Positions 1-9,153 are shown, numbered from the stretch's first letter. The stretch: 64,000 bases of DNA from Runella salmonicolor (GCF_024158025.1 NZ_JAMZEL010000001.1:434001-498000); one strand, 5' to 3'. Translations and numbers: made by a program. Notes: a model not told the origin generated them from the letters alone.

Positions 1-2289
1 GGCCAAGACTTTAAAGTGAACGGCAATATTTCAGCGTTTGACGTTGCCCCCGACAACAAGAAACTGGCCTTCGTCGCACGCGGAGAACTGTTTGTTTCCG
101 ACCTAGAAGGCAAGTTTGTCAAGCAACTCAAAACCACCCCCAACGAGCGGGTGTTGGAAGTAAAATGGCTCGCCGACACCATGACCCTGTTGATTGGTCA
201 AACGGTAGGTGGTTATCAAAATTGGTTTACGATTCGTGCCGACGGCAAAGGTATGCTTGCCCAAATCACCAAAGAGACTCAAAGCAACCGCCAAATTTCG
301 CTCAATAAAGACCGCACGCTGGGCGTCTACCTTAGCGGCCGCAATGAAGTCCGCACGATTGACCTCAAAACGAAAGAAAGCAACACCATCGTCAAAGATG
401 AATTATGGGGGTTTTACAATGATTCGCCCCGATTTTCGCCCAACAGTGAATATGTGATGTTTACGGCTTATCGCAATTTTGAAAAGGATATTTTTCTGCA
501 TCATTTGAAGAAAAACGAAACCGTCAATTTGACCAACACGGGTATTTCTGAAGGCGAACCAGTGTGGTCGCCAGATAGCAAATACATCTATTTTTCGTCA
601 GACCGGCTCAATCCGAGCTATCCTTTTGGACCGCGTCGACAAAAGGTGTATAGACTAGCTCTGACCAAACTAGAAGACCCGTACCGTTTGGAAAAATTTG
701 AGGAGTTGTTTAAGCCCGAAGAAAAAAAGAAAGACGCCGAACCAGAAAAGAAAGTTGACGATAACAAAAAGAAAAAAGGCAAAAAAGACGACAAGCCCAA
801 AGCGGAAAAACCCAAAAAAGAGGAGAAACCCATCGAGATTGATTTGACGGATATATGGGAACGCATGGAACAGGTGGGGCCGTCGTACGGACAACAAGGC
901 ACGCCAGCGGTGATTCAGAAAGACGCTAAAACCTACGTGTACTATGTGTCTGACCATCAGGAAGGGAACAACAAACTTTGGCGCACGGTTTATGAGCCTT
1001 TTCAGAAAACCAAAACCGAAAAAGCCGACGATGCCGATGAGTATGAGTTGGTTCAGACAGGCGACAAATACTACATTTTAACCTCTGGAAAAATCAAGAA
1101 ATTCAACTACGAAACCAATAAAGCCGACGAAATCGAAATCAATCATACCTTCCGTCGTAGCTTGGAAGAGGAGTTTCGGCAGATGTACTACGAGGCGTGG
1201 GCGGGGGTTGAAGAGAATTTTTATAACGAAACTTTCCACGGCGCAGACTGGAAAGTTTTGCGAGACCGCTACGCTAAATTCCTGCCGTTTCTTAACCGAC
1301 GCGAAGATTTCAGGACGTTGTTTAACGACATGCTCGGCGAACTGAACGCGTCGCATTTGGGCTTTTATTCAAACGGAAAAGAAGAGGACGTTTTTTACAA
1401 ATCGCAAACGATGGAGTCAGGAATACTGTTTGACACGCAGCGTCCTTACGTGGTCGAGCGCGTGGTAAAACGCAGCGCCGCCGACAAACACGGCAAAAAA
1501 ATCTTGCCCGGCGATGTGCTGACGCACGTGAACGGGCTGGCCGTAGATACGCTCCAAAACCGCGATTTTTATTTTACCAAACCCTCCACCGACACCGAGT
1601 TGGAACTTAGTTTCCGTCGCAAGGGTGTCGATACAGCTTACACCGTGCGAGTGCATCCGCAGGGTTCACTTTCGGGAAATCTGTACGACGAGTGGATGGA
1701 TTGGAATCAAAAATACGTGGACGATAAGTCAAAAAACCGCATTGCGTACGTCCACATGAAAGACATGGGCTTGGGACAATACGACAAATTTGTGCAAGAT
1801 ATGACCCGCGATTGGTACAAAAAAGACGCTTTGATTTTGGATTTACGCTACAACACAGGCGGCAATGTGCACGATTTGGTCCTAAATTTCTTAGCCCAAA
1901 AGCCTTATTTACAGTGGAAATACCGCGAAGGGGCACTTACGCCACAGCCCAATTTTGGCGTGGCGGCCAAGCCGATTGTACTGTTAATCAACGAACAATC
2001 GCTATCTGACGCCGAAATGACCGCGACGGGCTTTAAGGCGCTCAAACTCGGCAAAATCATCGGCACAGAAACCTACCGCTGGATTATTTTTACCTCGGGC
2101 AAAGGACTCGTAGATGGCTCTTTTTACCGCCTACCTGCGTGGGGCTGCTACACGTTGGATGGCAAAAACATTGAAAAAGAAGGCACTGCCCCTGACATTT
2201 ACGTGAAGCAAACCTTCACCGACCGCCTTACCGACAAAGACCCCCAACTCGACAAAGCAATCGAAGAGATTTTGAAAGACCTCAAATAG
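1..2289 (+). CDS. Tricorn-like S41 family peptidase (5' truncated)
   Basis: C-terminal part of a large tricorn-type serine protease of the periplasm or cell surface. The reading frame is open back to base 1, so the true start lies upstream; the GTG at 16 is not a convincing start. Visible in order: WD40/TolB-like propeller blades (SPNSEYVMFTAY, SPDSKYIYFSSD), a Lys/Glu-rich linker at about 720-830, the tricorn core helix region, a PDZ domain (GDVLTHVNG), and the S41 catalytic core. The likely nucleophile is the Ser of SDAE (codon at 2005), followed by the expected GKIIGTETY turn. The missing part would hold the rest of the N-terminal propeller. Confidence in the family is high. Confidence 0.93.
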   Translation, partial: GQDFKVNGNISAFDVAPDNKKLAFVARGELFVSDLEGKFVKQLKTTPNERVLEVKWLADTMTLLIGQTVGGYQNWFTIRADGKGMLAQITKETQSNRQISLNKDRTLGVYLSGRNEVRTIDLKTKESNTIVKDELWGFYNDSPRFSPNSEYVMFTAYRNFEKDIFLHHLKKNETVNLTNTGISEGEPVWSPDSKYIYFSSDRLNPSYPFGPRRQKVYRLALTKLEDPYRLEKFEELFKPEEKKKDAEPEKKVDDNKKKKGKKDDKPKAEKPKKEEKPIEIDLTDIWERMEQVGPSYGQQGTPAVIQKDAKTYVYYVSDHQEGNNKLWRTVYEPFQKTKTEKADDADEYELVQTGDKYYILTSGKIKKFNYETNKADEIEINHTFRRSLEEEFRQMYYEAWAGVEENFYNETFHGADWKVLRDRYAKFLPFLNRREDFRTLFNDMLGELNASHLGFYSNGKEEDVFYKSQTMESGILFDTQRPYVVERVVKRSAADKHGKKILPGDVLTHVNGLAVDTLQNRDFYFTKPSTDTELELSFRRKGVDTAYTVRVHPQGSLSGNLYDEWMDWNQKYVDDKSKNRIAYVHMKDMGLGQYDKFVQDMTRDWYKKDALILDLRYNTGGNVHDLVLNFLAQKPYLQWKYREGALTPQPNFGVAAKPIVLLINEQSLSDAEMTATGFKALKLGKIIGTETYRWIIFTSGKGLVDGSFYRLPAWGCYTLDGKNIEKEGTAPDIYVKQTFTDRLTDKDPQLDKAIEEILKDLK

Positions 2290-2320
2290 AAATTCCATTA
2301 TCTTTGGAGCCCCAATTTAA

Positions 2321-2503
<183 letters not shown>

Positions 2504-2532
2504 TCACAATTCACTAAATCACTCAATACATT

Positions 2533-3045
2533 ATGCCAAGCTGGTACTTAGGAAAAATTAAATATCAACAGGAACAGGAAAACGGAGCGCTCAAATCCAT
2601 CTCAGAAGCGTATTTGGTTGATGCCGTTTCGTACACCGACGCCGAGGCGCGCCTGTATGGCATCGTGGCCGACAACACCCCCGACTTTCAAATCAGCAGC
2701 CTCACCCGCATGAAGCTGTCGGATGTGTTTCACTTTGAAGATGAAGGCGGCGAAAAATGGTTTAAGTGCAAAACGTTTTACGTTTCCATCGACGACAGCA
2801 AAGGCGCTGCTAACGTTAAAGAGAAGAAAATCGTCAGTTTTATGCTCGTCAATGCCGACAGCCCCAAGCAAGCCATCGAGCGCATTGAAAAAAGCCTCGC
2901 CACCATGCTCATTCCGTACGAAATTACCGACGTAAACCTGACGCCGATTCTGGAAGTATACCCCTACTCTCCCGAAGACGACGCGCAGAAAGTCCCCGCT
3001 GGCTTCCGCCCATTAGCAGAAGTACTGGCAGAACAGCAGGGTTAG
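2533..3045 (+). CDS. DUF4494 domain-containing protein
   Basis: A 170-aa soluble protein matching the DUF4494 family, which is found almost only in Bacteroidota and has no known function. It starts MPSWYLGKIKYQQ and carries the family features I recognise: a YLVDAVSYTDAEAR segment, a middle region with KWFKCKTFYVSIDD, and a C-terminal half with SPKQAIERIEKSLATML. There is no signal peptide or membrane segment. The ATG at 2533 directly follows the heptanucleotide array. The gene ends in a strong hairpin shared with the convergent neighbour. Confidence 0.88.
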   Translation: MPSWYLGKIKYQQEQENGALKSISEAYLVDAVSYTDAEARLYGIVADNTPDFQISSLTRMKLSDVFHFEDEGGEKWFKCKTFYVSIDDSKGAANVKEKKIVSFMLVNADSPKQAIERIEKSLATMLIPYEITDVNLTPILEVYPYSPEDDAQKVPAGFRPLAEVLAEQQG

Positions 3046-3062
3046 ATTAGCTAACAAACATC

Positions 3063-3092
3063 AAAAAGGGGCGCTGAGAGGTGCCCCTTTTT
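3063..3092. terminator. Bidirectional intrinsic terminator
   Basis: A perfect 10-bp stem (AAAAAGGGGC with GCCCCTTTTT) around a 10-base loop at 3073-3082, with A and T tracts on both flanks. It lies between the convergent DUF4494 gene and the MORN-repeat gene and can end transcription on both strands. Confidence 0.85.
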
Positions 3093-3094
3093 GA

Positions 3095-3904
3095 TTATCT
3101 CCGCCGCATGGACGGGAAGGGCCGCGGCGTTGCGATTTGTCTTGGAGTTTGCGCCATACTTCCCATGTTGGTTGCTAAGTTGGTGAGATACACATTTCCA
3201 GAGCGAAACATCAAGTTGACGGCATACAGCCTATCTGAAGGTACTCCGTCAAAATGGGCGGGAATCCAGCGGGGCATGTCCTTGATGATGTCCGCCAATT
3301 GTTGAAGCGTAACAAAAGAACTATTTTTGAAGGTATGGAGCGTGGCCACGCTATCAGCTTGCACCAGCAGCACAAATGAATAAAATTCTGTGGCCGATGA
3401 AGGGACATCTTTTAGTTTTTTACGGAGGTACGCCTGCAAGGCATACTCTCCTCCCCGAAACATCGGCTCCCCCGAAAATTCATAAAACTCAACCTCATTT
3501 CCGTCCAAATCGTAGCAATGCTTGTCCTTTCGCATTCCGTTGCGGTACCATTCGCGGCGCTTGATACTGCCATCGGGATAATACACCTTGAACTCCCCAA
3601 ACTTCTCATTGTTTTTGTAATCGGAAATCCAGTATAAATCCCCATTGGGATAAAAACCCTTGGCAAATCCCTGACGAATCCCCTCCTTGTAATCCTTGAA
3701 ATTGGTTTCGGTGAGCAGCCGCCCCGCTTTATCAAAAATTCGGAGCGTGGCAAAGCGCTTTTTTTTATCGTAAAAAGTCACTTCTTCGTCGTGGGTAGAA
3801 AAGCTTTTACGCTGTACGGTGGTGGTCACGGTATCCCCTAAAAAGGCGTTGGCCTCTCCTGCCAACAGCCAACAAAAGCCTAAACAAATGATGAAGATTT
3901 TCAT
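3095..3904 (-). CDS. Secreted MORN-repeat protein with TonB_C-like C-terminal region
   Basis: 269 aa. An N-terminal signal peptide (about 20 residues, ending near GEANA) is followed by MORN_2/YwqK-type repeats at about residues 45-135, with the marks G-F-YPNGDLYW and YYPDGSIKRREWYRNG. The C-terminal part has FRGGEYALQAYLRKKL, which resembles the PEFPGG..L..YL opening of TonB C-terminal domains in Bacteroidota, but the rest of that domain is poorly conserved. The protein is probably periplasmic. The YwqK family is annotated as an antitoxin component, but nothing nearby looks like a toxin, so I make no functional claim. Confidence 0.75.
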   Translation of the reverse strand: MKIFIICLGFCWLLAGEANAFLGDTVTTTVQRKSFSTHDEEVTFYDKKKRFATLRIFDKAGRLLTETNFKDYKEGIRQGFAKGFYPNGDLYWISDYKNNEKFGEFKVYYPDGSIKRREWYRNGMRKDKHCYDLDGNEVEFYEFSGEPMFRGGEYALQAYLRKKLKDVPSSATEFYSFVLLVQADSVATLHTFKNSSFVTLQQLADIIKDMPRWIPAHFDGVPSDRLYAVNLMFRSGNVYLTNLATNMGSMAQTPRQIATPRPFPSMRRR

Positions 3905-3996
3905 AGCCTTAAACGTTTACTTGCACTAAAAAAGCAATATAAACAACAAATTTCCCCCACTAAAGTAATATAAATTCCATAAAAATCAGGGCTTGT

Positions 3997-5028
3997 TTAT
4001 CGGCCATATTTTTCAAAAACGGGAGAAGACGCGCGCGGCTGACGAAACAGCTTCTGAAAAATAGGAATCTGCGCAGTCAACTTGATAATTCCCTCTTCCA
4101 AAGGCACTTGTGGGATAGCCAACAAATCTGCGACCTCTTTTCCCAACAAAAACCGCATCTGAGCCAACGGAAAATTTTGCAGCGCGGGCTGAGGAGCCTG
4201 TTGCTGAAGTACCTTGGTCAGCGCTTTGGTGAGGCCGACGCCTGCCTCCGAAGCCTTAAACTGTCGGAGAAAAATAGCACGGTCTAAATGAAATGCTTCG
4301 CGTAGATTAAGGGGTAAAAGGGGTTCTTCCACGCCCAGCAAAGCGCCTACCACGCTCCAAAAGTGAAGAAAATCGGCTTCATCAGCTTCGGCGGCGGTGA
4401 CTCCCAACTTGCGAAGCCCCCGGATGACAATGTATGAAAATGCAAGGTTCGTTCCTGCCATATCTTCCTGATTGATAGGCACTCCCCATGCGGGGTTCCA
4501 TTGTTCGGCGTGTTTGGTAAAATACCGAATTACGGCGTGCATCAGGCGAATCTTAAGAATCCGAATTCCGTTGCGGCCGTTGCGCCAATCGCGTTCTTGC
4601 ATGATACCGTACACAAATTCGCCCGTTTCTTCCAAACGCTTGAAGGTATCATTTTTGATGCGTTGCGATTGCCAAAGTACCTGCGCTCCGTCGGCGGCGG
4701 CGTAGCAGTAAGGCAGTGAGTAGCAACCCAATATCAACGCAATTTGCTCGTTATATTTCCAAAAAAACGCCATTCCCTTATCCATTTTAGCCAAATCGGC
4801 AAAAGCAGGAAGGCAGTTGTGTAAGGCAAAAAAAGTCTGAACAAAAGTGGGTTGTTCTGCGAGAGAGAGAAGTTCAGGATTCCCCAAAAAACGCATAAAT
4901 TCAGCCAGTCGCACTCTGCCACCGTGAGCGGCGAGTTGTTCTACAACGGCATCAGCGTCAACATCTCCCACTTGACGGTACGGTGTCAGCAGGTTATTAT
5001 CAAAAATTCGGGTGGAAAGTATCGGCAT
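3997..5028 (-). CDS. Oxygenase MpaB family protein (DUF2236)
   Basis: 343 aa. It resembles the DUF2236/MpaB and latex-clearing-protein superfamily of heme-dependent oxygenases. Supporting segments are KIRLMHAVIRYF, with the conserved Arg-His pair, followed by WGVPINQEDMAGTNLAFSYIVIRGL, which is the characteristic Gln-Glu-Asp helix of the family. There is no signal peptide. It is a single gene about 100 bases from each neighbour. The substrate cannot be told from sequence. ATG at 5026-5028 is the first good start. Confidence 0.8.
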   Translation of the reverse strand: MPILSTRIFDNNLLTPYRQVGDVDADAVVEQLAAHGGRVRLAEFMRFLGNPELLSLAEQPTFVQTFFALHNCLPAFADLAKMDKGMAFFWKYNEQIALILGCYSLPYCYAAADGAQVLWQSQRIKNDTFKRLEETGEFVYGIMQERDWRNGRNGIRILKIRLMHAVIRYFTKHAEQWNPAWGVPINQEDMAGTNLAFSYIVIRGLRKLGVTAAEADEADFLHFWSVVGALLGVEEPLLPLNLREAFHLDRAIFLRQFKASEAGVGLTKALTKVLQQQAPQPALQNFPLAQMRFLLGKEVADLLAIPQVPLEEGIIKLTAQIPIFQKLFRQPRASSPVFEKYGR

Positions 5029-5127
5029 GGAGAGTCATGATATAGTCAGGAAATAGTTATAGAAACATCACGTTATGGTATAGCCTCCAAACGCAAAGCA
5101 CCTAACAACTCCTGCCTAATTAACGAC

Positions 5128-6120
5128 TCAAACAATAAAAGGTTTGATGACGCGGGCGTTTTGTTTTTTAAGTTCTACAAACAACCGATTGAGCATTTCT
5201 TCGTCACGATAAATGCCGATAATGGAGCCTCCCGAACCCGTAAAAGAAGCCGAAGCGCCGCAATTACGGGCGGTTTCAATCATGGCCTGGTTGCGGTCGG
5301 TGATGGTCATAATCTCGGCGCGGTAGTCCAGATTTTGATTGACGAGTTCGTTCAAACGGTCGTAGTTCTGCGCTTTAATCACCCCACGGCCTTCTTCGGC
5401 TACACCTGCGATATTTTGCAGTGTACCCACCACGTGAGGCTCCCCTTGCTCCCACCGTTGGCGAATATTATTTAACACTTTTCCCGAAACCTTGCTCAGG
5501 TCCGTTTTGTAGGCAATGTACAGTTTTGGCAGCAAGCGCGGGTCAATGGGCTCGTAGTAGCCGTAGCCTTGTTTCTCAATCAAATCCCGCGAAAAATCCA
5601 TGTACACGCAGCCTTCGTAGCATTGAATGACGCGGTCTTGCAGACCTGCCGTAATCCCCAACTCCTCGACTTCGGCTTTCAACGCCAACGTGGGCAACAG
5701 GGGCAACGGAATTTCTACTTTGTAAAATTGCATCAACGCCCGTAAAGTAGCCACCACAATCGCACTCGACCCAGCCAAACCCACCTGACGCGGAATGGTG
5801 GTTCGGTAACGAATGGTAAAATTTTGATTGGGCAGTCGAATCGCTTCACTTTCGCAATATTCCACAAACTTCTTGATGGCCGCCTTCACCAACGGAATCC
5901 CCCCATGGTATCCCAAAGTGCTGATTGTATCGCGTAAATGGTATATATTTTTAAACACATTGGAATCCTGCGTTTGCGGCTCAATCTCCAACTCGGGCGA
6001 TTCGTGCAGCGTAATGGAAGCACCAAAATTGCGAACCGAAATAGAAATGGTTTTGCCATAATACCCATCAGAGGGGTTTCCTAAAAGCCCTGCACGGGCA
6101 TAAGCACGGGTTTCAATCAT
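5128..6120 (-). CDS. GHMP kinase, glucuronokinase-like
   Basis: 330 aa from the ATG at 6118-6120. An upstream in-frame ATG at 6198 would add 26 hydrophobic residues unlike the family, so I reject it. The sequence begins MIETRAYARAGLLGNPSDGY, the N-terminal signature of plant glucuronokinase-like GHMP kinases. The second GHMP motif is present as PRQVGLAGSSAIVVATLRA (ATP-binding Gly/Ser loop), and the third as GASASFTGSGGSIIGIY near the C-terminus. It should phosphorylate the anomeric carbon of a sugar or sugar acid. The exact substrate is uncertain, and no uridylyltransferase lies next to it. Confidence 0.82.
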   Translation of the reverse strand: MIETRAYARAGLLGNPSDGYYGKTISISVRNFGASITLHESPELEIEPQTQDSNVFKNIYHLRDTISTLGYHGGIPLVKAAIKKFVEYCESEAIRLPNQNFTIRYRTTIPRQVGLAGSSAIVVATLRALMQFYKVEIPLPLLPTLALKAEVEELGITAGLQDRVIQCYEGCVYMDFSRDLIEKQGYGYYEPIDPRLLPKLYIAYKTDLSKVSGKVLNNIRQRWEQGEPHVVGTLQNIAGVAEEGRGVIKAQNYDRLNELVNQNLDYRAEIMTITDRNQAMIETARNCGASASFTGSGGSIIGIYRDEEMLNRLFVELKKQNARVIKPFIV

Positions 6121-6182
6121 TTTTGTGTATTTGTCACGTATTGTTACGCTGTAAGCGCCTATTATCACCGCAAAATAACAAC

Positions 6183-6209
6183 AAAAAAGCGAAGGCACTG
6201 CCTCCGCTT
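6183..6209 (-). terminator. Intrinsic terminator of the blaI-blaR1-like operon
   Basis: On the minus strand a 10-bp stem with one mismatch (AAGCGGAGGC against GCCTTCGCTT, 3-base loop) is followed at once by TTTTTTGT. It sits 22 bases after the stop codon of the M56 peptidase gene. Confidence 0.75.
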
Positions 6210-6231
6210 CTGTACTAATTTGCTGTGTGGG

Positions 6232-8523
6232 CTAGTTTTTCTTTTTTAACGTAATAATCAATACGCCTTTTTTAGTCGAGTCCCCTCCGTATTTTTTGAT
6301 GGATGCCTCATCTTTTAATACTTGTACTTGGTCTATACGCTCGGGAGATATAGTTTCAAATACTTCTCTTGTAATAGGTTTGCCATCTAGAATTAAGATT
6401 GCATCTTTGATATTCGTCCCCGCCTGCTCTTTCGTTTTGGCATGTTGCTTGGTTGTGATATATATCACTCCATTTTTCCCCTTTTCCCCGTGTATATTCG
6501 TTGCCGACTCATTTTTCAAGATGCTAATATTATCAATTTCGTCGGGAGTGAGTACTTTATTTAATTGTTCCTGAGTTATTTCGTTACCATCGAGGATATA
6601 AATAGGTTCAGGCTTGGGTAGGCTTGTAATCTTTAGATTAGGAGTATCATCAATTAAATGAACCTGCTTTTCCGTTTTTTTCTCTAACACAAATGAAACA
6701 GGCAAACTACACTTTGCATCCACGAGCTGCCCATCTTTTAAAGCAGGACTCCAACGAGGCATTTTTGAAATTAATCTTATGGCCTCGGCATCGGCCCCAA
6801 AACCAATCCCTTTGTTTATCACAATGTCTTTGATAGCACCTTCTTTAGTAACCGTAAAACTCACCAACACAATTCCTTCCACGTTCGCTCTAGCGGCAGC
6901 TGTGGGGTATTTCAAATTTGTGGAGAAATATTGACTCAACGCCGGAGTTCCCCCCGGAAATTCAGGATTTTTGTCACCATTGGATAACGCTGCGGATTTT
7001 TTCTCCAATACAAACGCAACAGGCAGGTTATACTGTACAGCTACGGCTTTACCGTTTTGTTTACCAGGATTCCATTTGGGCATATTTAACGTAACCCGCA
7101 GGGCTTCCTCGTCGCAGCCAAAACCGATACCTTTCATGATTCTGGGGTCACGAATATCTCCGTCTTCGCCTACCACAAACTGCACAAACACTTTTCCCTG
7201 CACATTAGCACGTTGAGCGGCCGCAGGATACTTGATAGCGCGTGCTAAATACCTGCCCAATTCACTCATTCCGCCCGGAAACTCTGGATTTTGCTCTACT
7301 ACCGTAAAAACCTCGCCATTCTTTGTCAGTTTTGACTTTTCCTGTTCTGATACTGCCTCCTTTGATGGTTCAGCACCATACCCTACCACTACTATTTCAC
7401 TTAATTCTTTGGGTTCAAGTTGCATTATTACGTTTTGCTCACTTTTCGTAACTTCCAGCACTTGCGTTTTAAACCCAACAAATGAATACACCAATTGCTT
7501 TCCTCTCAGAACTTTAATCAGATAATTCCCATCCAGGTCAGTAATTGTACCTTGTTGAGTATTTGCCACAATAACCGCTACCCCTGGCAAGCCTTTGCCA
7601 TCTTGGGTCGTTATGCGGCCTTTTACGGTGAGTTCTTCGGCCATTACCTGCTCAGTATCGGGCATTTCCGACTCGGCTCGGCGGGCAGCCACGAGCACTA
7701 CCAAACCTATAATAATAGGTACGGCGAGCAAATAGCGGCCCAATACCCAGCGTGAACTACGATTTTTTGTCAACATGGCGATTCTGTTTTTAAGTTGAGT
7801 GGCATCAAAAAAGTTATTGGTTAAAACATTGGGCGAAACCCCGAAGGCATACCCTACCAAAGTGTGCGCATACTGCATTCTGTCACCGTTGGTGGCTCGC
7901 TCATCAGCAATGAACTCGTGGATTTCTTTGAGCGAGCGTTTGAAAAAAATCAGAACAGGATTGAACCACCAAAACACGTGAACCAATTCCAGCCACAACA
8001 AATCTAAACTGTGCCGCTCCTGAATATGCACCAGTTCGTGACGCAGTACCACATCGCCGTAGGTTTCAGCATCTTTTTGACTCACGATCAGGTAATTCAG
8101 AAACGAAAACGACGAAATAGACCCATCAGCTACCCGCACCAGAATGTATTTTCCAGCGCGTTGACGCTCCCCAGCGCGGATAATCTTGAGCACTTGCCAC
8201 AACCGAAAGCTCAAACGCCCGAGCATCACCATCACCCCTAACCCGTATACGAGCCACAGCACCTGCTCGGTAGTCATAAAGGGGTCTTCTACGGGTTGGT
8301 ACACCACCGTCGTAGGTTCAAGGGTGATTTGCGTTATCGGCAACGGCTCGGGCGCTTTCTCGGTCAGTACCACAAAGGGAGCCGCCAAAGCAATCAAAAG
8401 GGCTGCTAATAGGTAAAAACGATTGAAGCTAAAATAGGTGTGTTTGCGCAGCAAAAGCCAATACAGGCCATACAAGGCTACCATCCCTGCACTTGCTTTG
8501 AAAAGATAAATGAACGATTCCAT
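6232..8523 (-). CDS. BlaR1/MecR1-like M56 peptidase with CarboxypepD_reg, two TonB_C and two plug-like domains
   Basis: 763 aa from the ATG at 8521-8523; an alternative ATG at 8550 would add nine residues. The membrane part has about four hydrophobic segments and the zinc site HELVH (residues 162-166), with the second-half Glu in EIHEFIADERA. After a last membrane span near residue 270 come a carboxypeptidase-like beta domain (about 298-376), two consecutive TonB C-terminal domains (about 411-507 and 518-615, each starting NPEFPGG), and two copies of a TonB-plug-like fold with ILDG and GVI.IT (about 639-692 and 706-759). It follows the blaI-like gene, forming the sensor-protease half of a BlaI/BlaR1-type switch. 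The signal sensed is unknown, and no beta-lactamase is nearby. Confidence 0.9.
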   Translation of the reverse strand: MESFIYLFKASAGMVALYGLYWLLLRKHTYFSFNRFYLLAALLIALAAPFVVLTEKAPEPLPITQITLEPTTVVYQPVEDPFMTTEQVLWLVYGLGVMVMLGRLSFRLWQVLKIIRAGERQRAGKYILVRVADGSISSFSFLNYLIVSQKDAETYGDVVLRHELVHIQERHSLDLLWLELVHVFWWFNPVLIFFKRSLKEIHEFIADERATNGDRMQYAHTLVGYAFGVSPNVLTNNFFDATQLKNRIAMLTKNRSSRWVLGRYLLAVPIIIGLVVLVAARRAESEMPDTEQVMAEELTVKGRITTQDGKGLPGVAVIVANTQQGTITDLDGNYLIKVLRGKQLVYSFVGFKTQVLEVTKSEQNVIMQLEPKELSEIVVVGYGAEPSKEAVSEQEKSKLTKNGEVFTVVEQNPEFPGGMSELGRYLARAIKYPAAAQRANVQGKVFVQFVVGEDGDIRDPRIMKGIGFGCDEEALRVTLNMPKWNPGKQNGKAVAVQYNLPVAFVLEKKSAALSNGDKNPEFPGGTPALSQYFSTNLKYPTAAARANVEGIVLVSFTVTKEGAIKDIVINKGIGFGADAEAIRLISKMPRWSPALKDGQLVDAKCSLPVSFVLEKKTEKQVHLIDDTPNLKITSLPKPEPIYILDGNEITQEQLNKVLTPDEIDNISILKNESATNIHGEKGKNGVIYITTKQHAKTKEQAGTNIKDAILILDGKPITREVFETISPERIDQVQVLKDEASIKKYGGDSTKKGVLIITLKKKN

Positions 8524-8566
8524 GATTTTTGAAACGTTTGAAGTGGACAATTATCGAAACATCACC

Positions 8567-8923
8567 CTAGCGTTTTAACATCTTAATGATTTCGTCGGCA
8601 TCTTGAAGGCTGATGTTTTTGTCTTGCACAAAAAACGACACCAACTCTTTCAATGAACCTTCAAAGTAATTATCTACCAGCTTATTAGCCTCGTAGGCAC
8701 GATAATCTTCCTTGCTAACAATCGGGAAATATTCATAGGTTTTTCCGCTGATGGCACGGTGGTCGATGAAGCCCTTTTGCTCCAAAATACGGATAAACGT
8801 AGACACAGTATTGTAGGCAGGCTTGGGCTCGGGCAAGTGCTCAATCACATCCCAGACTACCCCTTTTTCTAAATCCCACAGGATTTGCATGATTTCCTGT
8901 TCGGCTTTGGTGAGTTCTCTCAT
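8567..8923 (-). CDS. BlaI/MecI/CopY family transcriptional repressor
   Basis: 118 aa. A winged helix-turn-helix covers residues 1-70, with the family opening MRELTKAEQEIMQILWDLEKG and the recognition region KPAYNTVSTFIRILEQKGF, followed by a C-terminal dimerisation part. The gene is 43 bases upstream of the M56 peptidase gene on the same strand, the standard arrangement in which the peptidase cleaves and inactivates the repressor. Two palindromes 100-150 bases upstream (9031-9046 and 9061-9074) are likely operators, so the pair should be autoregulated. Confidence 0.93.
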   Translation of the reverse strand: MRELTKAEQEIMQILWDLEKGVVWDVIEHLPEPKPAYNTVSTFIRILEQKGFIDHRAISGKTYEYFPIVSKEDYRAYEANKLVDNYFEGSLKELVSFFVQDKNISLQDADEIIKMLKR

Positions 8924-9021
8924 TGGGTTAAATCGTTGGTTAAAATAATTTTTAAAGTAGGTAACTAACTTCCCGACCGACAGTTCAATACCGCGAATTG
9001 GGTTGATTCAGTAAAGTGAAA

Positions 9022-9053
9022 CAAAATAACAACTAAAATTTTAGTTTTACAAA
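9022..9053 (-). promoter_or_regulatory. Candidate Bacteroidota promoter for the blaI-like gene
   Basis: On the minus strand, TTTG (plus-strand CAAA at 9050-9053) is separated by 20 bases from TTATTTTG (plus-strand CAAAATAA at 9022-9029). This is close to the Bacteroidota primary-sigma pattern TTTG / TAnnTTTG. The spacer contains the whole palindrome at 9031-9046, as expected for a promoter shut by a repressor. It is a motif match only. Confidence 0.5.
9031..9046. promoter_or_regulatory. Likely BlaI-type operator (site 1)
   Basis: Perfect 16-base palindrome AACTAAAATTTTAGTT, about 110 bases upstream of the blaI-like gene, inside the candidate promoter spacer. BlaI/MecI repressors bind dyads of this length as dimers. 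The assignment to this repressor is inferred from position. Confidence 0.65.
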
Positions 9054-9060
9054 CGAATCA

Positions 9061-9074
9061 ACTAATTTTTTAGT
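9061..9074. promoter_or_regulatory. Likely BlaI-type operator (site 2)
   Basis: ACTAATTTTTTAGT has the half-sites ACTAA and TTAGT, the same as in site 1, and its centre lies about 29 bases from that of site 1. Three helical turns apart, the two sites would lie on the same face of the DNA, which suits cooperative repressor binding. Confidence 0.55.
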
Positions 9075-9104
9075 AATACTTTTGCCCAGATTGTTTTATA
9101 TTCT

Positions 9105-9153
9105 AGTTGTTCACCCGTCCGACGGTTCGAAACCGTCGGACGGGTGAACAACT
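9105..9153. repeat. Long perfect inverted repeat (23-bp arms, 3-base loop)
   Basis: AGTTGTTCACCCGTCCGACGGTT (9105-9127) and its exact complement (9131-9153) flank CGA. It is GC-rich and lies in the 255-base gap between the blaI-like and ridA-like genes, 26 bases after the ridA-like stop. No T tract follows on either strand, so it is not a typical intrinsic terminator. A REP-like palindromic element is the likeliest reading. Confidence 0.85.

Noticed and set aside
3095..3904. YwqK-type antitoxin of a toxin-antitoxin pair
   Set aside because: The name comes from the MORN_2 family only; no toxin-like neighbour exists, and the protein has an export signal.
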